NCBI GenBank assembly: GCA_934099115.1
Contig: CAKOPK010000003.1
Location: forward strand, 1-64,000
Origin: an uncultured Bacilli bacterium
GTDB taxonomy: Bacteria; Bacillota_I; Bacilli_A; RF39; UBA660
DNA: 64,000 bases
Direction of reading: 5' to 3'
The notes below the pieces were generated by a model that saw nothing but the letters and a program-made list of their open reading frames with translations, was not told where the DNA came from and ran no database searches. Positions 54,926-63,266 of this stretch are shown in pieces. How positions within the stretch are numbered: the first letter of the stretch is position 1; every line of letters begins with the position of its first letter. The position numbers were made by a program, and so were the translations under genes.

Positions 54926-55417
54926 ATGATTAACAAACAAAACTTATGGTTTATTACGCTTTTTTCATTAATAATGGTTTTAAGCATTTATTATTTAACT
55001 ATGAGTGAAGATTCACTTTCTACTTTAAATGTCAGCAAAAATGAGAACAATACAAGTGATGTAGTTATCTCTCAAAACGAAACTTTAGTAGCACTTAAAG
55101 TTGCAAATGAAGAAGCTTTAGTTTTAAAAATAGAAGAACTGCAAAATACGCTCTTAAATAATGGAGCAACCATTCAAGAAAAGAATAAAGCTTATGAAGA
55201 ATTACAAAATATCAATAAAATTGAAAGCGAAAAAGAAACTATCGAAAAATTAATGAAAGACAGTTTTAAACTAGATTCCGTCGTTAGTATTGATGGTAAT
55301 AAAATCCTAGTCACAATTGCTAGTAGTACTCATGATTCTACTCTTGCAAATAACATTATTAGAAGCGTTCAAGCTCTATATAGTAATACCAAATATATAA
55401 CTGTTAAATTCAGTTAA
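54926..55417 (+). CDS. spoIIIAH: Stage III sporulation protein AH (SpoIIIAH)
   Basis: 163 aa. N-terminal membrane helix (INKQNLWFITLFSLIMVLSIYYLT, matching the SpoIIIAH start), a coiled region (about 60-105), then the YscJ/FliF-like ring domain (DSVVSIDGNKILVTIASS...). SpoIIIAH in the mother-cell membrane pairs with SpoIIQ of the forespore to form the feeding channel. B. subtilis SpoIIIAH is 218 aa, so this one is short in the linker. Not in a spoIIIA operon here; the next genes are gerE and gerM. Ribosome binding site AAAGG. Confidence 0.85.
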   Translation: MINKQNLWFITLFSLIMVLSIYYLTMSEDSLSTLNVSKNENNTSDVVISQNETLVALKVANEEALVLKIEELQNTLLNNGATIQEKNKAYEELQNINKIESEKETIEKLMKDSFKLDSVVSIDGNKILVTIASSTHDSTLANNIIRSVQALYSNTKYITVKFS

Positions 55418-55434
55418 CTAGGCAAACATATTTA

Positions 55435-55461
55435 ACTTTTTTATCTTCTTTTCATAAAATA
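55435..55461 (+). promoter_or_regulatory. Sigma-K-type promoter of gerE
   Basis: AC (55435-55436), 16 bp, then CATAAAATA (55453-55461), a perfect fit to the sigma-K pattern AC-N16-CATANNNTA. gerE is sigma-K dependent in B. subtilis. Confidence 0.75.
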
Positions 55462-55498
55462 CACTAGAAGACTTTACAATATGAAAGGAAGATATCAA

Positions 55499-55705
55499 GT
55501 GAAAAGAGGTATTTTAACAAAACGAGAACAAGAAATATTTACTCTACTAGTAGAAACAAAGACAACAAAAGAAATTGCAGCACTACTTGGCATTAGTGAA
55601 AAAACAGTTCGCAATCATATTTCTAACGCCATGCAAAAATTAGAAGTAAAAGGACGTTCTGGAGCTTTGATTGAATTACTTAAATTAGGTGAAATTACAT
55701 TATAA
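55499..55705 (+). CDS. gerE: Late mother-cell regulator GerE
   Basis: 68-aa LuxR-type HTH protein without a receiver domain. LTKREQEIF, TKEIAALLGISEKTVRNHI and SNAMQKLEVKGR are near-identical to B. subtilis GerE (74 aa), which controls late spore-coat genes with sigma-K. GTG 55499 is chosen: AAGGAAG lies 7 bp upstream; an ATG at 55481 precedes that site. Preceded by a perfect sigma-K promoter and followed by a terminator. Confidence 0.92.
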   Translation: MKRGILTKREQEIFTLLVETKTTKEIAALLGISEKTVRNHISNAMQKLEVKGRSGALIELLKLGEITL

Positions 55706-55708
55706 GTT

Positions 55709-55731
55709 AATCTCCTTAATGGAGATTTTTT
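55709..55731 (+). terminator. gerE terminator
   Basis: AATCTCC-ttaat-GGAGATT followed by T run. Confidence 0.8.
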
Positions 55732-55780
55732 AATTCTATTTTTTTATCTTCTTAAGTATACTTTTAATAGGTGATTATTT

Positions 55781-56719
55781 ATGCTAAAAAAAAGTGCTAT
55801 AAGAAGAATTACAACAGCTTCCATCGCTTTAATTATCGCTTCTATTCTTTATTTTTTTCCCAGTAATGAAACAATGATTACACCAAATAAAACCCATTAT
55901 ATAGATGTATTGAAAACTCCCATATATTTGTTAAATAAAGAAGAACTCGTCGTAAGAACAGATATTGCAATAGAAAATAATGATACTCTCAATAAGATTA
56001 AAGAATTAATCACAGCTTTAACAATAAATAGTGAGAAAAAAGAATATATATTAAAAAATTTTAAGCAAATTATTCCAGAGCAAACTAAAGTATTAGATAT
56101 TTCTTTAACAGATGGTTTATTAAAAGTTAACTTTTCTAAAGAGTTTTTAACCATCGAAAAAGATAAAGAAGAAGCATTAATAGAAGCATTAATCTATACT
56201 TTAACAGATATAGAAGAAGTAAAAGAAATAATGATTTTTATAGATGGTGAAAAATTAAATATTCTTCCTCAATCTAAAATAATTTTACCAAATACTTTAG
56301 ATAGAAACTATGGAATTAATAAAATCTACGATTTAAATGATTTAAAGAATAGTTCTAAAACTACAGTCTATTTTCTAGGAAAAGAAGATGATGTAACTTA
56401 TTATATACCAGTAACTAAAATCAATAATACTGAAAAAAATAAAATCGAAGTCATCATCGAAGAATTAAAAAGCTCTCCTATCTATGAAACCAATTTAATT
56501 AGTTATTTAGCATCCAGTGCTGAGCTGTTAAATTATCAAATCTTAGAAAATCAAGTAAACTTATCTTTTAACAATTATATATTTGATGACTTAAATGAAA
56601 AAAATATTCTAGAAGAAGTAAAGTATTCTATTTCTCTTTCTTTAAAAGATTCTATTGGTGCAAAACAAGTAAATTTCATTGTAGACGAAGAAGTAATAGA
56701 CACAATTGATGTTCCTTAA
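55781..56719 (+). CDS. gerM: Sporulation protein GerM (two GerM domains)
   Basis: 312 aa. N-terminal membrane helix (about residues 10-28) with no lipobox Cys, then two GerM domains (about 38-165 and 190-310): the first has YLLNKEELVVRTDI and KVNFSKEF, the second TVYFLGKEDDVTYYIPV and NLSFNNYIF. GerM is a mother-cell protein needed for assembly of the SpoIIIA-SpoIIQ channel and for germination. Its nearness to gerE is also seen in B. subtilis. Ribosome binding site AGGTGA. Confidence 0.87.
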   Translation: MLKKSAIRRITTASIALIIASILYFFPSNETMITPNKTHYIDVLKTPIYLLNKEELVVRTDIAIENNDTLNKIKELITALTINSEKKEYILKNFKQIIPEQTKVLDISLTDGLLKVNFSKEFLTIEKDKEEALIEALIYTLTDIEEVKEIMIFIDGEKLNILPQSKIILPNTLDRNYGINKIYDLNDLKNSSKTTVYFLGKEDDVTYYIPVTKINNTEKNKIEVIIEELKSSPIYETNLISYLASSAELLNYQILENQVNLSFNNYIFDDLNEKNILEEVKYSISLSLKDSIGAKQVNFIVDEEVIDTIDVP

Positions 56720-56800
56720 AAATATATATTTAAGAATTAGAAAATGTAACTAATTTATTAAATAATTTATAAAAAAAGTGTTTGAAATAATAAAGCAAGA

Positions 56801-56823
56801 AAAAAAGCCTTATTTAAAGACTT
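56801..56823 (-). terminator. tRNA-Arg terminator
   Basis: Minus-strand AAGTCTT-TAAAT-AAGGCTT stem (one G-T pair) followed by six or more T. Confidence 0.75.
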
Positions 56824-56834
56824 TATTTACGAAA

Positions 56835-56911
56835 TGGTGACTCCGGAGTGATTCGAACACTCGACCGATCGCTTAGAAGGCGATTGCTCTATCCAGCTGA
56901 GCTACGGAGTC
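56835..56911 (-). tRNA. tRNA-Arg (TCT)
   Basis: 77 nt with encoded CCA. Acceptor GACTCCG / CGGAGTC, anticodon stem ATCGC/GCGAT with loop CTTCTAA (anticodon TCT). It reads AGA/AGG, the main Arg codons in this AT-rich genome. Own promoter and terminator. Confidence 0.95.
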
Positions 56912-56932
56912 ATAATTACTCGCTGTAATTTC

Positions 56933-56961
56933 ATTATAAACCATTTTTTCGGATTTTTCAA
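56933..56961 (-). promoter_or_regulatory. tRNA-Arg promoter
   Basis: TTGAAA (56956-56961, minus strand), 17-bp spacer, TATAAT (56933-56938). Confidence 0.75.
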
Positions 56962-56968
56962 GAGAAAA

Positions 56969-57427
56969 TTAACGACTTTTACTTTTCTCTTTCTCACCCA
57001 TAGTATTTCCCAATTCTTGTTCTTTTATAAGTCTAAAATCTATAATTTTACTTCTAATTTCATTTTCTAAAATTTTTAACTTTTTTAAACACTTTTCTCT
57101 TTTCTTTTTCGACAAAATCAAATTATATTTTGCAATTAAAATATTACGCAACCTAGCAATATCATCTAGTGCAATCAAAAAACCAGTATCTGTTGGATTA
57201 TCCTCATCATCTTGTAAAAAATTTAAATAAGTCTCTAATATTTTTTTATATTTCTTATCAAAATAATAAGTTATTAAAGAATCTATAATTTGAGGATTAA
57301 CAATAATAATTTCTTTAACCTTATTATTCTTTAACTTATAATGAAAACCTTCAATTGGCGTTTCTAGTTCCATAATTTCTAAATCTGATTTTAAATTCTT
57401 AATTGCAAAATTTAACACATGCTTCAC
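56969..57427 (-). CDS. Hypothetical 152-aa protein, last in the trmD operon
   Basis: Not recognised. Soluble, helical, very basic in the C-terminal third (LSKKKREKCLKKLKILENEI, tail GEKEKSKSR). Starts directly after trmD, in the slot where rplS is found in many bacteria, but it does not resemble L19. Confidence 0.55.
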   Translation of the reverse strand: MKHVLNFAIKNLKSDLEIMELETPIEGFHYKLKNNKVKEIIIVNPQIIDSLITYYFDKKYKKILETYLNFLQDDEDNPTDTGFLIALDDIARLRNILIAKYNLILSKKKREKCLKKLKILENEIRSKIIDFRLIKEQELGNTMGEKEKSKSR

Positions 57428-58093
57428 CTACTTTAATAAATCTGGTCTTTTTTCTTTTGTTATTCTTATTTGCTCTTCTAATCGATATTGAGTTATCTTT
57501 TTATGATCCCCACTTAATAACACATCCGGTACTAAATAACCCCTAAAATCCCTCGGTTTCGTATAAACTGGATAATCTAATAAATTATTCTTAAAAGACT
57601 CATTCTGAAAAGAATCTTTTGCTATAACCCCAGGAATAAATCTTGATAAAGTATCTAAAATAACCAAAGACGGAAGTTCTCCTCCAGTTAAAACATAATC
57701 TCCAATGCTTATTTCGCCATCTACAAAATTCTTAATTCTCTCATCAAAACCCTCGTAATGTCCACAAACAAGAATTAAATGTTTTGTACTAAAAACTAAA
57801 GTAGAAGCAAAACTATCACTTAATAATGTCCCACCTGGAGACATCAGATAAACTTTGGAATCATCAGTCTTGACGGCTTCTATAGCTCTAACAACAGGTT
57901 CACACATCAAAACCATTCCAGAGCCTCCCCCATAAGGAGTATCATCTACTTGATTATTATTATATAATGTATAATCTCTAATATTAATAATCTCTACTTC
58001 TATTAATTCTTTTTCTATAGCTCTTTTTATAATGCTTTCCTTTATATAACTTTCAATAATATTAGGAAATAAAGTTAAAATGGTAAATTTCAT
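57428..58093 (-). CDS. trmD: tRNA (guanine-N1)-methyltransferase
   Basis: Methylates G37 in tRNAs reading CNN and related codons, preventing frameshifts. 221 aa, slightly short of the usual 240. SPOUT knot: [41 protein letters not shown] and SFQNE. Overlaps rimM by 4 bp. Confidence 0.95.
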   Translation of the reverse strand: MKFTILTLFPNIIESYIKESIIKRAIEKELIEVEIINIRDYTLYNNNQVDDTPYGGGSGMVLMCEPVVRAIEAVKTDDSKVYLMSPGGTLLSDSFASTLVFSTKHLILVCGHYEGFDERIKNFVDGEISIGDYVLTGGELPSLVILDTLSRFIPGVIAKDSFQNESFKNNLLDYPVYTKPRDFRGYLVPDVLLSGDHKKITQYRLEEQIRITKEKRPDLLK

Positions 58094-58572
58094 ATTATCA
58101 AATCCTCTATATTTACTACTTCTATTTGTTTTTTATCTAAATCTACATGTTTTATATAGTCCCCATGATAAGGTATATAATACTTCTTATTAACTTCTAA
58201 TAAAGTATTGCCATTATTATCATAAATATTACTAATAGTTCCATAAGATTTATGATTACAAACTACTTCTAAATATAACAAGTCATCTAATATATACTCA
58301 TCCTTTTTTAAATTTAAAACATCTCTATCTACATACACTTTTTCTCCCTTAAATTTTAAAACATCATTAATATTACAAAATTGGTCTATAGTAATCATAT
58401 CAAAATTTTTATGTTTGCGATAAGTCCTTATTTGATGTTTTTCTTTATTTTTACCTATATATATAAATGTATTTTCTCTAAAAACTTGTTCTTTTTTTTC
58501 TATATTGCTTAATATACGTAGTTCCCCTTTAATACCATGCGTATTTACAATCTTTCCTACATAAACATTCAC
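58090..58572 (-). CDS. rimM: Ribosome maturation factor RimM
   Basis: 16S rRNA processing factor that binds S19. 160 aa. N-terminal [15 protein letters not shown] and a C-terminal PRC-barrel ([29 protein letters not shown]). Upstream of trmD with a 4-bp overlap, the usual order. Confidence 0.92.
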   Translation of the reverse strand: MNVYVGKIVNTHGIKGELRILSNIEKKEQVFRENTFIYIGKNKEKHQIRTYRKHKNFDMITIDQFCNINDVLKFKGEKVYVDRDVLNLKKDEYILDDLLYLEVVCNHKSYGTISNIYDNNGNTLLEVNKKYYIPYHGDYIKHVDLDKKQIEVVNIEDLII

Positions 58573-58573
58573 G

Positions 58574-58876
58574 CTATCTTCCCCTTTTATCTGTTCTATC
58601 TAAATAATCAATTATATATACTATATCATCATTTACAATAATAGGAAGTATTTCTGGCTCCTGATAATTCATTTTTTCTAACTCATACTTTAACAATGCT
58701 AAATATAAAGAATGTTTTAAAGGTTTATTCTTTCTAACACCATTTATCGTTAAAAAGCAAAATATTTCTCCATTCATAACTTCACTAGTTATTTCCGTTT
58801 TACCACTTACAAAATCACTAATAGCAGAACTTGCTAACTTATTAGTAACACTTCTTAATAAATTCATTGTTTTCAT
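58574..58876 (-). CDS. Hypothetical 100-aa protein in the rimM-trmD operon
   Basis: Not recognised. Soluble, with a central strand pair (NGEIFCFLTINGVRKNK), helices (LKHSLYLALLKYELEKM) and a strand near the end (VYIIDYL). One base separates it from rimM. It sits where KH/YlqC-type genes are found in other Firmicutes but shows no GxxG motif. Confidence 0.55.
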   Translation of the reverse strand: MKTMNLLRSVTNKLASSAISDFVSGKTEITSEVMNGEIFCFLTINGVRKNKPLKHSLYLALLKYELEKMNYQEPEILPIIVNDDIVYIIDYLDRTDKRGR

Positions 58877-58890
58877 AATTTTTTCCTTTC

Positions 58891-59619
58891 TTATTTCTTA
58901 CTTATCTCATAAAAAATAATACTTGCACTGACTCCAGCATTTAAGCTTTCACAGGAACTAGCAATAGGGATATTTATCAAATAATCACACTTTTCTTTTA
59001 ATGTAATGCTCATTCCTTGACCTTCATTTCCAATAATAACAGCATTCTTTTTAGAAAACGGAATATCATTTAAAGAAGTTCCCTTTACCACATCTGTTCC
59101 ATAAATAGTATAACCTAGTTTTTTTAATTTGTCTATTTCTTTCCTTAAATCTCCTTTTATATAATTTAGAGAAAATAACATACCTTCTGTAGCTCGAATA
59201 GTCTTTTCATTATATAAATCTACAGTATCAGGACTCATTAGAATAGTCTCAAATTGAAAAGCAACTGCACTACGAATAATAGTTCCTAAATTTCCTGGGT
59301 CTTGAATATGATCTAAAATACAAACATTTCCGGCTACTTCCTTTTGTTCTAATTTCTCTACAATAGCCATAACAGGACTGATACTAACTTGACTAGATAT
59401 TTTCTTTAAAATAGCCTCCGTAACTTGATAAAATGGTATCCCCGGTACTTCCCATGAATCATCTAAAGCTATAATTGCTTTTATTTTTCCATGTATTTTT
59501 GCTAATTCTAAAAGATGATCTCCTTCAATTAAAAATTCATTTCTTAAATCTCTATATTTTTTTTCTTTTAATTTCATCCATTCTTTTACCTTAAGATTAT
59601 TTATCGATTCTATTTTCAT
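58891..59619 (-). CDS. TrmH/SpoU-family RNA 2'-O-methyltransferase
   Basis: 242 aa. N-terminal substrate-binding domain (about 1-90), then the SPOUT catalytic domain with motif 1 LDHIQDPGNLGTIIRSA, motif 2 AVIIGNEGQGMS and motif 3 NIPIASSCESLNAGVSASI. Probable 23S rRNA methyltransferase similar to the protein often beside pheS; the exact target is not clear. Overlaps the upstream protease gene by 4 bp. Confidence 0.88.
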   Translation of the reverse strand: MKIESINNLKVKEWMKLKEKKYRDLRNEFLIEGDHLLELAKIHGKIKAIIALDDSWEVPGIPFYQVTEAILKKISSQVSISPVMAIVEKLEQKEVAGNVCILDHIQDPGNLGTIIRSAVAFQFETILMSPDTVDLYNEKTIRATEGMLFSLNYIKGDLRKEIDKLKKLGYTIYGTDVVKGTSLNDIPFSKKNAVIIGNEGQGMSITLKEKCDYLINIPIASSCESLNAGVSASIIFYEISKK

Positions 59620-60245
59620 TCTTTTAAATCCTTTCTTGCTTCTTTATAATTAGTATCATAAATACTCACCATTTTCCAAAATTCTTTACCATGATTATGA
59701 TGAAAAAAATGACACATTTCATGAACAATAACATATCTTAAATCTTCTATTCTATATCGTATTAATTCACTATTTAAAGTAATTGTATTTAATTTATAAT
59801 TACATACGCCCCATCTAGTCTTCATCTTTCTAATTTTTAAACAAAATTCTGGAGGGTGAATTATTTGTTTCAGCTTTTCTGATTCTTCTTTAAAAATTTC
59901 TAAAGTTTTCTTCTTTACATAAGCATCTAACATATCTTGATTTTTTACATAAATATATTCTCCATTTATTTCTACTTCTGTTCTATTAATATCATAAACT
60001 ACTATATATTTAACTCCCAAATACCAGAACTCATTATTTTTTTCTAACTTTTTTTCCTTTGCATCATACATTTTTATTAAATCTTTTTCTTTTAATTGTA
60101 TTAATTTCAATAATTCTTTATCACTTATTCTATATGGAACACTTATATTTAATACTTGATTATCATCAATGCGAAAATAAATATTCTTTATTTTTTTACG
60201 TATAACATGAACCATTACTGTTTTATCTTTTAATTGAATTTCCAT
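59616..60245 (-). CDS. YgjP-like (SprT/DUF45) zinc metallopeptidase
   Basis: 209 aa, cytosolic. N-terminal beta-rich domain (VMVHVIRKKIKNIYFRIDD), MKTRWGVC, LNSELI, and the zinc motif VIVHEMCHFFHHNHGKEFW with a distal Glu/Asp region. Belongs to the DUF45 family (YgjP, M48-like); biological substrate unknown. First gene of the operon ending in trmD; TATAAT and GGTGG lie just upstream. Confidence 0.8.
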   Translation of the reverse strand: MEIQLKDKTVMVHVIRKKIKNIYFRIDDNQVLNISVPYRISDKELLKLIQLKEKDLIKMYDAKEKKLEKNNEFWYLGVKYIVVYDINRTEVEINGEYIYVKNQDMLDAYVKKKTLEIFKEESEKLKQIIHPPEFCLKIRKMKTRWGVCNYKLNTITLNSELIRYRIEDLRYVIVHEMCHFFHHNHGKEFWKMVSIYDTNYKEARKDLKE

Positions 60246-60286
60246 AAAACCACCTATTAAATATTATATATTAGAAATCTTAAAGA

Positions 60287-60318
60287 AAAAAGAGTTTTAT
60301 TTTAAATTAGCTCTTTTT
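60287..60318 (-). terminator. serS-DUF4186 terminator
   Basis: Stem AAAAAGAG / CTCTTTTT with a long loop and T run on the minus strand; it overlaps the end of the coding region. Confidence 0.55.
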
Positions 60319-60652
60319 CTATCCATTTCATAATTAAACCTACAATATAATCTACTTCTTTCTTTGTTAATGCTCTATCTTTAGGAATATGGTACCATTT
60401 ATATAAACAGCCTCGACAACAAGTAGCAGTTCCATGTTCAGCAATAAAAACAGGATGTCCCTTATAAGGGGTTTGTTTCCCATCATGAATAGTAGGATAA
60501 ATAGCAAGTCTTTTTTCTATAAAAGAATAAGCATGTTCTCTTATCTTATCTACTCCTACTCTTTTAATATAAGCCTTATCCGTATCTTTTAAATGAAATT
60601 TACTCCTAAAGTTTGATTTTTGTAATTTCTCTAGAATAAAATCATAATTCAT
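60302..60652 (-). CDS. DUF4186 family protein
   Basis: 116 aa. The conserved segment DGKQTPYKGHPVFIAEHGTA, then TCCRGCLYKWY and a Trp near the end, is diagnostic of DUF4186. The Cys/His cluster suggests metal binding. Function unknown. It starts 1 bp after the serS stop, so it is under the same T-box. Confidence 0.75.
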   Translation of the reverse strand: MNYDFILEKLQKSNFRSKFHLKDTDKAYIKRVGVDKIREHAYSFIEKRLAIYPTIHDGKQTPYKGHPVFIAEHGTATCCRGCLYKWYHIPKDRALTKKEVDYIVGLIMKWIEKELI

Positions 60653-60653
60653 A

Positions 60654-61943
60654 TTAATTCTTTTTAGGCTTTAATATTTCTACTCCACCCATATATGGCC
60701 TTAAAGCTTCTGGAACTTTTATACTTCCATCTTCTTGATAATTATTTTCTAAAAAAGCAATTAATCCTCTAGGTGTTGCAAGAACAGTATTATTTAATGT
60801 TGTCACATAATAATTTCCTTTTTCTCCCTTAGCACGTATTCCTAAACGTCTAGCTTGTGCTTCTCCCAAAATAGAACAAGACCCAACTTCAAAATACTTT
60901 TGTTGTCTTGGACTCCAAGCTTCTACATCACATGATTTAACTTTTAAATCCGCTAAATCTCCACTACAACATTCTAAGGTACGAACTGGAATATCTAAAC
61001 TTCTAAAGAATTCTACAGTATAACTCCACATCTTATTATACCAATCCATTCCCTCTTCTGATCTACATAATACTACCATTTCTTGTTTTTCAAATTGATG
61101 AACACGATATAATCCTCTTTCCTCAATACCATGAGCACCTACTTCTTTTCTAAAACAAGGAGAATAACTAGTTAATGTTATAGGAAGTTCACTTTCTTTA
61201 ACAATTTGGTCTTTAAATTTTCCAATCATAGAATGTTCACTAGTACCAATTAAAAATAAATCTTCTCCTTCAATCTTATACATCATTGCATCCATTTCTG
61301 CAAAAGACATAACCCCTGTTACAACATCACTTCTAATCATAAACGGTGGGACACAATAAATAAAACCTTTATTAATCATAAAATCTCTCGCATAACTTAA
61401 CATAGCGCTATGAAGTCTAGCTATATCCCCCATTAAATAATAAAAGCCATTTCCACTGGTTCTCCCAGCACTATCTTTATCTAATCCGTTAAAATTCTCA
61501 CAAATAAGTGCATGATAAGGAATTTCATAATTAGGAACCACTGGTTCTCCAAACTTTTCTATTTCTACATTTTCACTATCATCTTTACCAATAGGAACAG
61601 AATCATCAATAATTTGAGGAATAATCATCATTTTTTCCTTAATTTCTTCCTCTAATTTAACTTCTTCTTGCTCTAAATTATTTATTTCTTCTGCATAATT
61701 AGCAACTTTATTTTTAGCTTCTTTAGCTTCTTCTATTCTCTTTTCTCTCATAAGTGCTCCAATTTCATCACTTATTTTATTTTTTTCACTTCTTAATTTA
61801 TCTGCCTTTGCTTTTCTATCACGATATTCTATATCTAATTGATAGACCTCATCTACTAAAGAAAGCTTTTCATCTTGAAATTTCTTTCTAATATTTTCTT
61901 TTACTAATTCTTTGTTTTCTCTTATTAATTTAATATCGATCAT
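60654..61943 (-). CDS. serS: Seryl-tRNA synthetase
   Basis: Class IIa aaRS for Ser and the first step to Sec where present. 429 aa. N-terminal coiled-coil arm (about 30-105), motif 2 FRKEVGAHGIEERGLYRVHQFEK, motif 3 NTVLATPRGLIAFLE. Controlled by its own T-box, followed at once by DUF4186. Confidence 0.95.
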   Translation of the reverse strand: MIDIKLIRENKELVKENIRKKFQDEKLSLVDEVYQLDIEYRDRKAKADKLRSEKNKISDEIGALMREKRIEEAKEAKNKVANYAEEINNLEQEEVKLEEEIKEKMMIIPQIIDDSVPIGKDDSENVEIEKFGEPVVPNYEIPYHALICENFNGLDKDSAGRTSGNGFYYLMGDIARLHSAMLSYARDFMINKGFIYCVPPFMIRSDVVTGVMSFAEMDAMMYKIEGEDLFLIGTSEHSMIGKFKDQIVKESELPITLTSYSPCFRKEVGAHGIEERGLYRVHQFEKQEMVVLCRSEEGMDWYNKMWSYTVEFFRSLDIPVRTLECCSGDLADLKVKSCDVEAWSPRQQKYFEVGSCSILGEAQARRLGIRAKGEKGNYYVTTLNNTVLATPRGLIAFLENNYQEDGSIKVPEALRPYMGGVEILKPKKN

Positions 61944-61959
61944 AATTCTTCATCCTTTC

Positions 61960-62160
61960 TTTTAAAATAAAAAAATACCCAAAACATCTAGGAGCAATGT
62001 CTTGCGGTACCATCCTTTATTTTACTTAATTATGATAACGGTTTTACCCGGGGAAGATTAATCCCACTAAAGAAGTAGATTTCATATATTCTTTTTATTC
62101 GTTCTCACCAACCACGAATTCTCTTCTTAAAAAGTAATATACTACTTATCTCCTTTTTTG
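61960..62160 (-). promoter_or_regulatory. T-box riboswitch of serS
   Basis: The minus strand has the T-box motif AAGGATGGTACCGCAAG, a stem-I signature (GGTTGGTGAGAAC), and a terminator formed by ACCGCAAGACAT and ATGTTTTGGGT before a T run. The candidate specifier region, ATGAAATCTAC, holds TCT (62077-62079), a Ser codon; the exact placement was not verified by folding. A weak promoter (TTGCTC-n18-TATATT) lies at its start. Confidence 0.85.
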
Positions 62161-62184
62161 CTTTCATATATAATATAACACAAA

Positions 62185-62784
62185 TTATACCCTTTGAGCA
62201 AGTTTTTTCTCTTCTTTTTCAAGTTCATATAGCAAATATGCTTCTTCTATTTTTCTTTCTTCTTTCCAAAATCTTAAATTAATATAAAAATCTATAAATT
62301 TAAGCATTTCTTTATCTATATAATCTTTAATCCTTCTATTTAAATAAACTGTCTTTTTATTTTTTAAATAAATAGATATAAAAGAAGAGTTATCTTTTCT
62401 TAATATATTTAATAAATCTTTTTCTATAAAAGAATGAAATAATAAATAAATTCTATAAAATTCTTCTTTGCTAACTGTAGAATAAATCTCTATTTCTTGC
62501 ATAATTTTCTTTTGCTTTTCTCTTAAAGCTTTTACTCTCTTATTTCTTATTTCTTTTTCTTTTTTAACACTAGAATAAATTGTTTTTAAATTTTGAGACA
62601 TCAAGTCTCCAAAAGTAAAATAATCCATATAATCTAAACAAATATCAATATATTTATTTTCAATAGAATTACTAAAAGCTCTTTCCACCAATTCTCCTTC
62701 ATACTTACTAATTAAATATAAATCTTCCCTCTCTAGTTTTAATTCTCTTCTAATGTTTTCTAAACAATCAAATATATCCCACAT
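62185..62784 (-). CDS. Hypothetical 199-aa coiled protein
   Basis: Not recognised. Soluble, almost all helical, rich in Glu/Lys/Ile, no motif. Clear gene signals: TTGCAA-n17-TATAAT promoter (62808-62836) and AAAGGA before ATG 62784. Its 3' end overlaps the serS leader promoter region. Confidence 0.55.
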   Translation of the reverse strand: MWDIFDCLENIRRELKLEREDLYLISKYEGELVERAFSNSIENKYIDICLDYMDYFTFGDLMSQNLKTIYSSVKKEKEIRNKRVKALREKQKKIMQEIEIYSTVSKEEFYRIYLLFHSFIEKDLLNILRKDNSSFISIYLKNKKTVYLNRRIKDYIDKEMLKFIDFYINLRFWKEERKIEEAYLLYELEKEEKKLAQRV

Positions 62785-62807
62785 AAAACCAGTCCTTTAC
62801 GAGGCTT

Positions 62808-62836
62808 ATTATAATCAAATAATATTCTTTTTGCAA
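62808..62836 (-). promoter_or_regulatory. Promoter of the 199-aa gene
   Basis: TTGCAA (62831-62836, minus strand), 17-bp spacer, TATAAT (62808-62813). Confidence 0.7.
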
Positions 62837-62843
62837 GAAAAAA

Positions 62844-63266
62844 CTATTTATTTTCTAAAATAGCCTTTTCTAAACCTCTAAATGGTAGAGTAGCACACGT
62901 TTTTCTATTACCTTGCTTATATATATCACTATAAGCATTTCCTTCTTTTAATAAATCACTTTGATATTCTTTTCCCTCAGTCATTTTATAAAATTCATGA
63001 ATATACTCTAAAGCTTCTTCTTTTGTTTTTCCAATTAAATTATTAATCATAACAGATGTAGCTGATATCGAAATAGCACAAGCTTCTCCATCAAATGTAA
63101 TGTCTGTTATCTTATTATCTTCAAATTTAATATAGATATCTATGTTATCAATACAAGAAGCATTATTTGTATTTACTTTAACATAATCTTCATTAGTAAC
63201 ACGATAACGATTAGTGGGATGACTATAATTCTCCATAATAATTTCTCTTTTTAGTTCTGCATCCAT
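62844..63266 (-). CDS. sufU: SufU-type sulfur-transfer protein
   Basis: 140 aa. Zinc-dependent partner of cysteine desulfurase SufS. The SufU zinc ligands are present: Cys38 and Asp40 (NNASCID), Cys63 (GEACAIS) and Cys124 (RKTCATLP). Length and the C-terminal insertion match SufU, not IscU. Its start overlaps the sufS stop (TAATG), coupling the two. Confidence 0.92.
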   Translation of the reverse strand: MDAELKREIIMENYSHPTNRYRVTNEDYVKVNTNNASCIDNIDIYIKFEDNKITDITFDGEACAISISATSVMINNLIGKTKEEALEYIHEFYKMTEGKEYQSDLLKEGNAYSDIYKQGNRKTCATLPFRGLEKAILENK

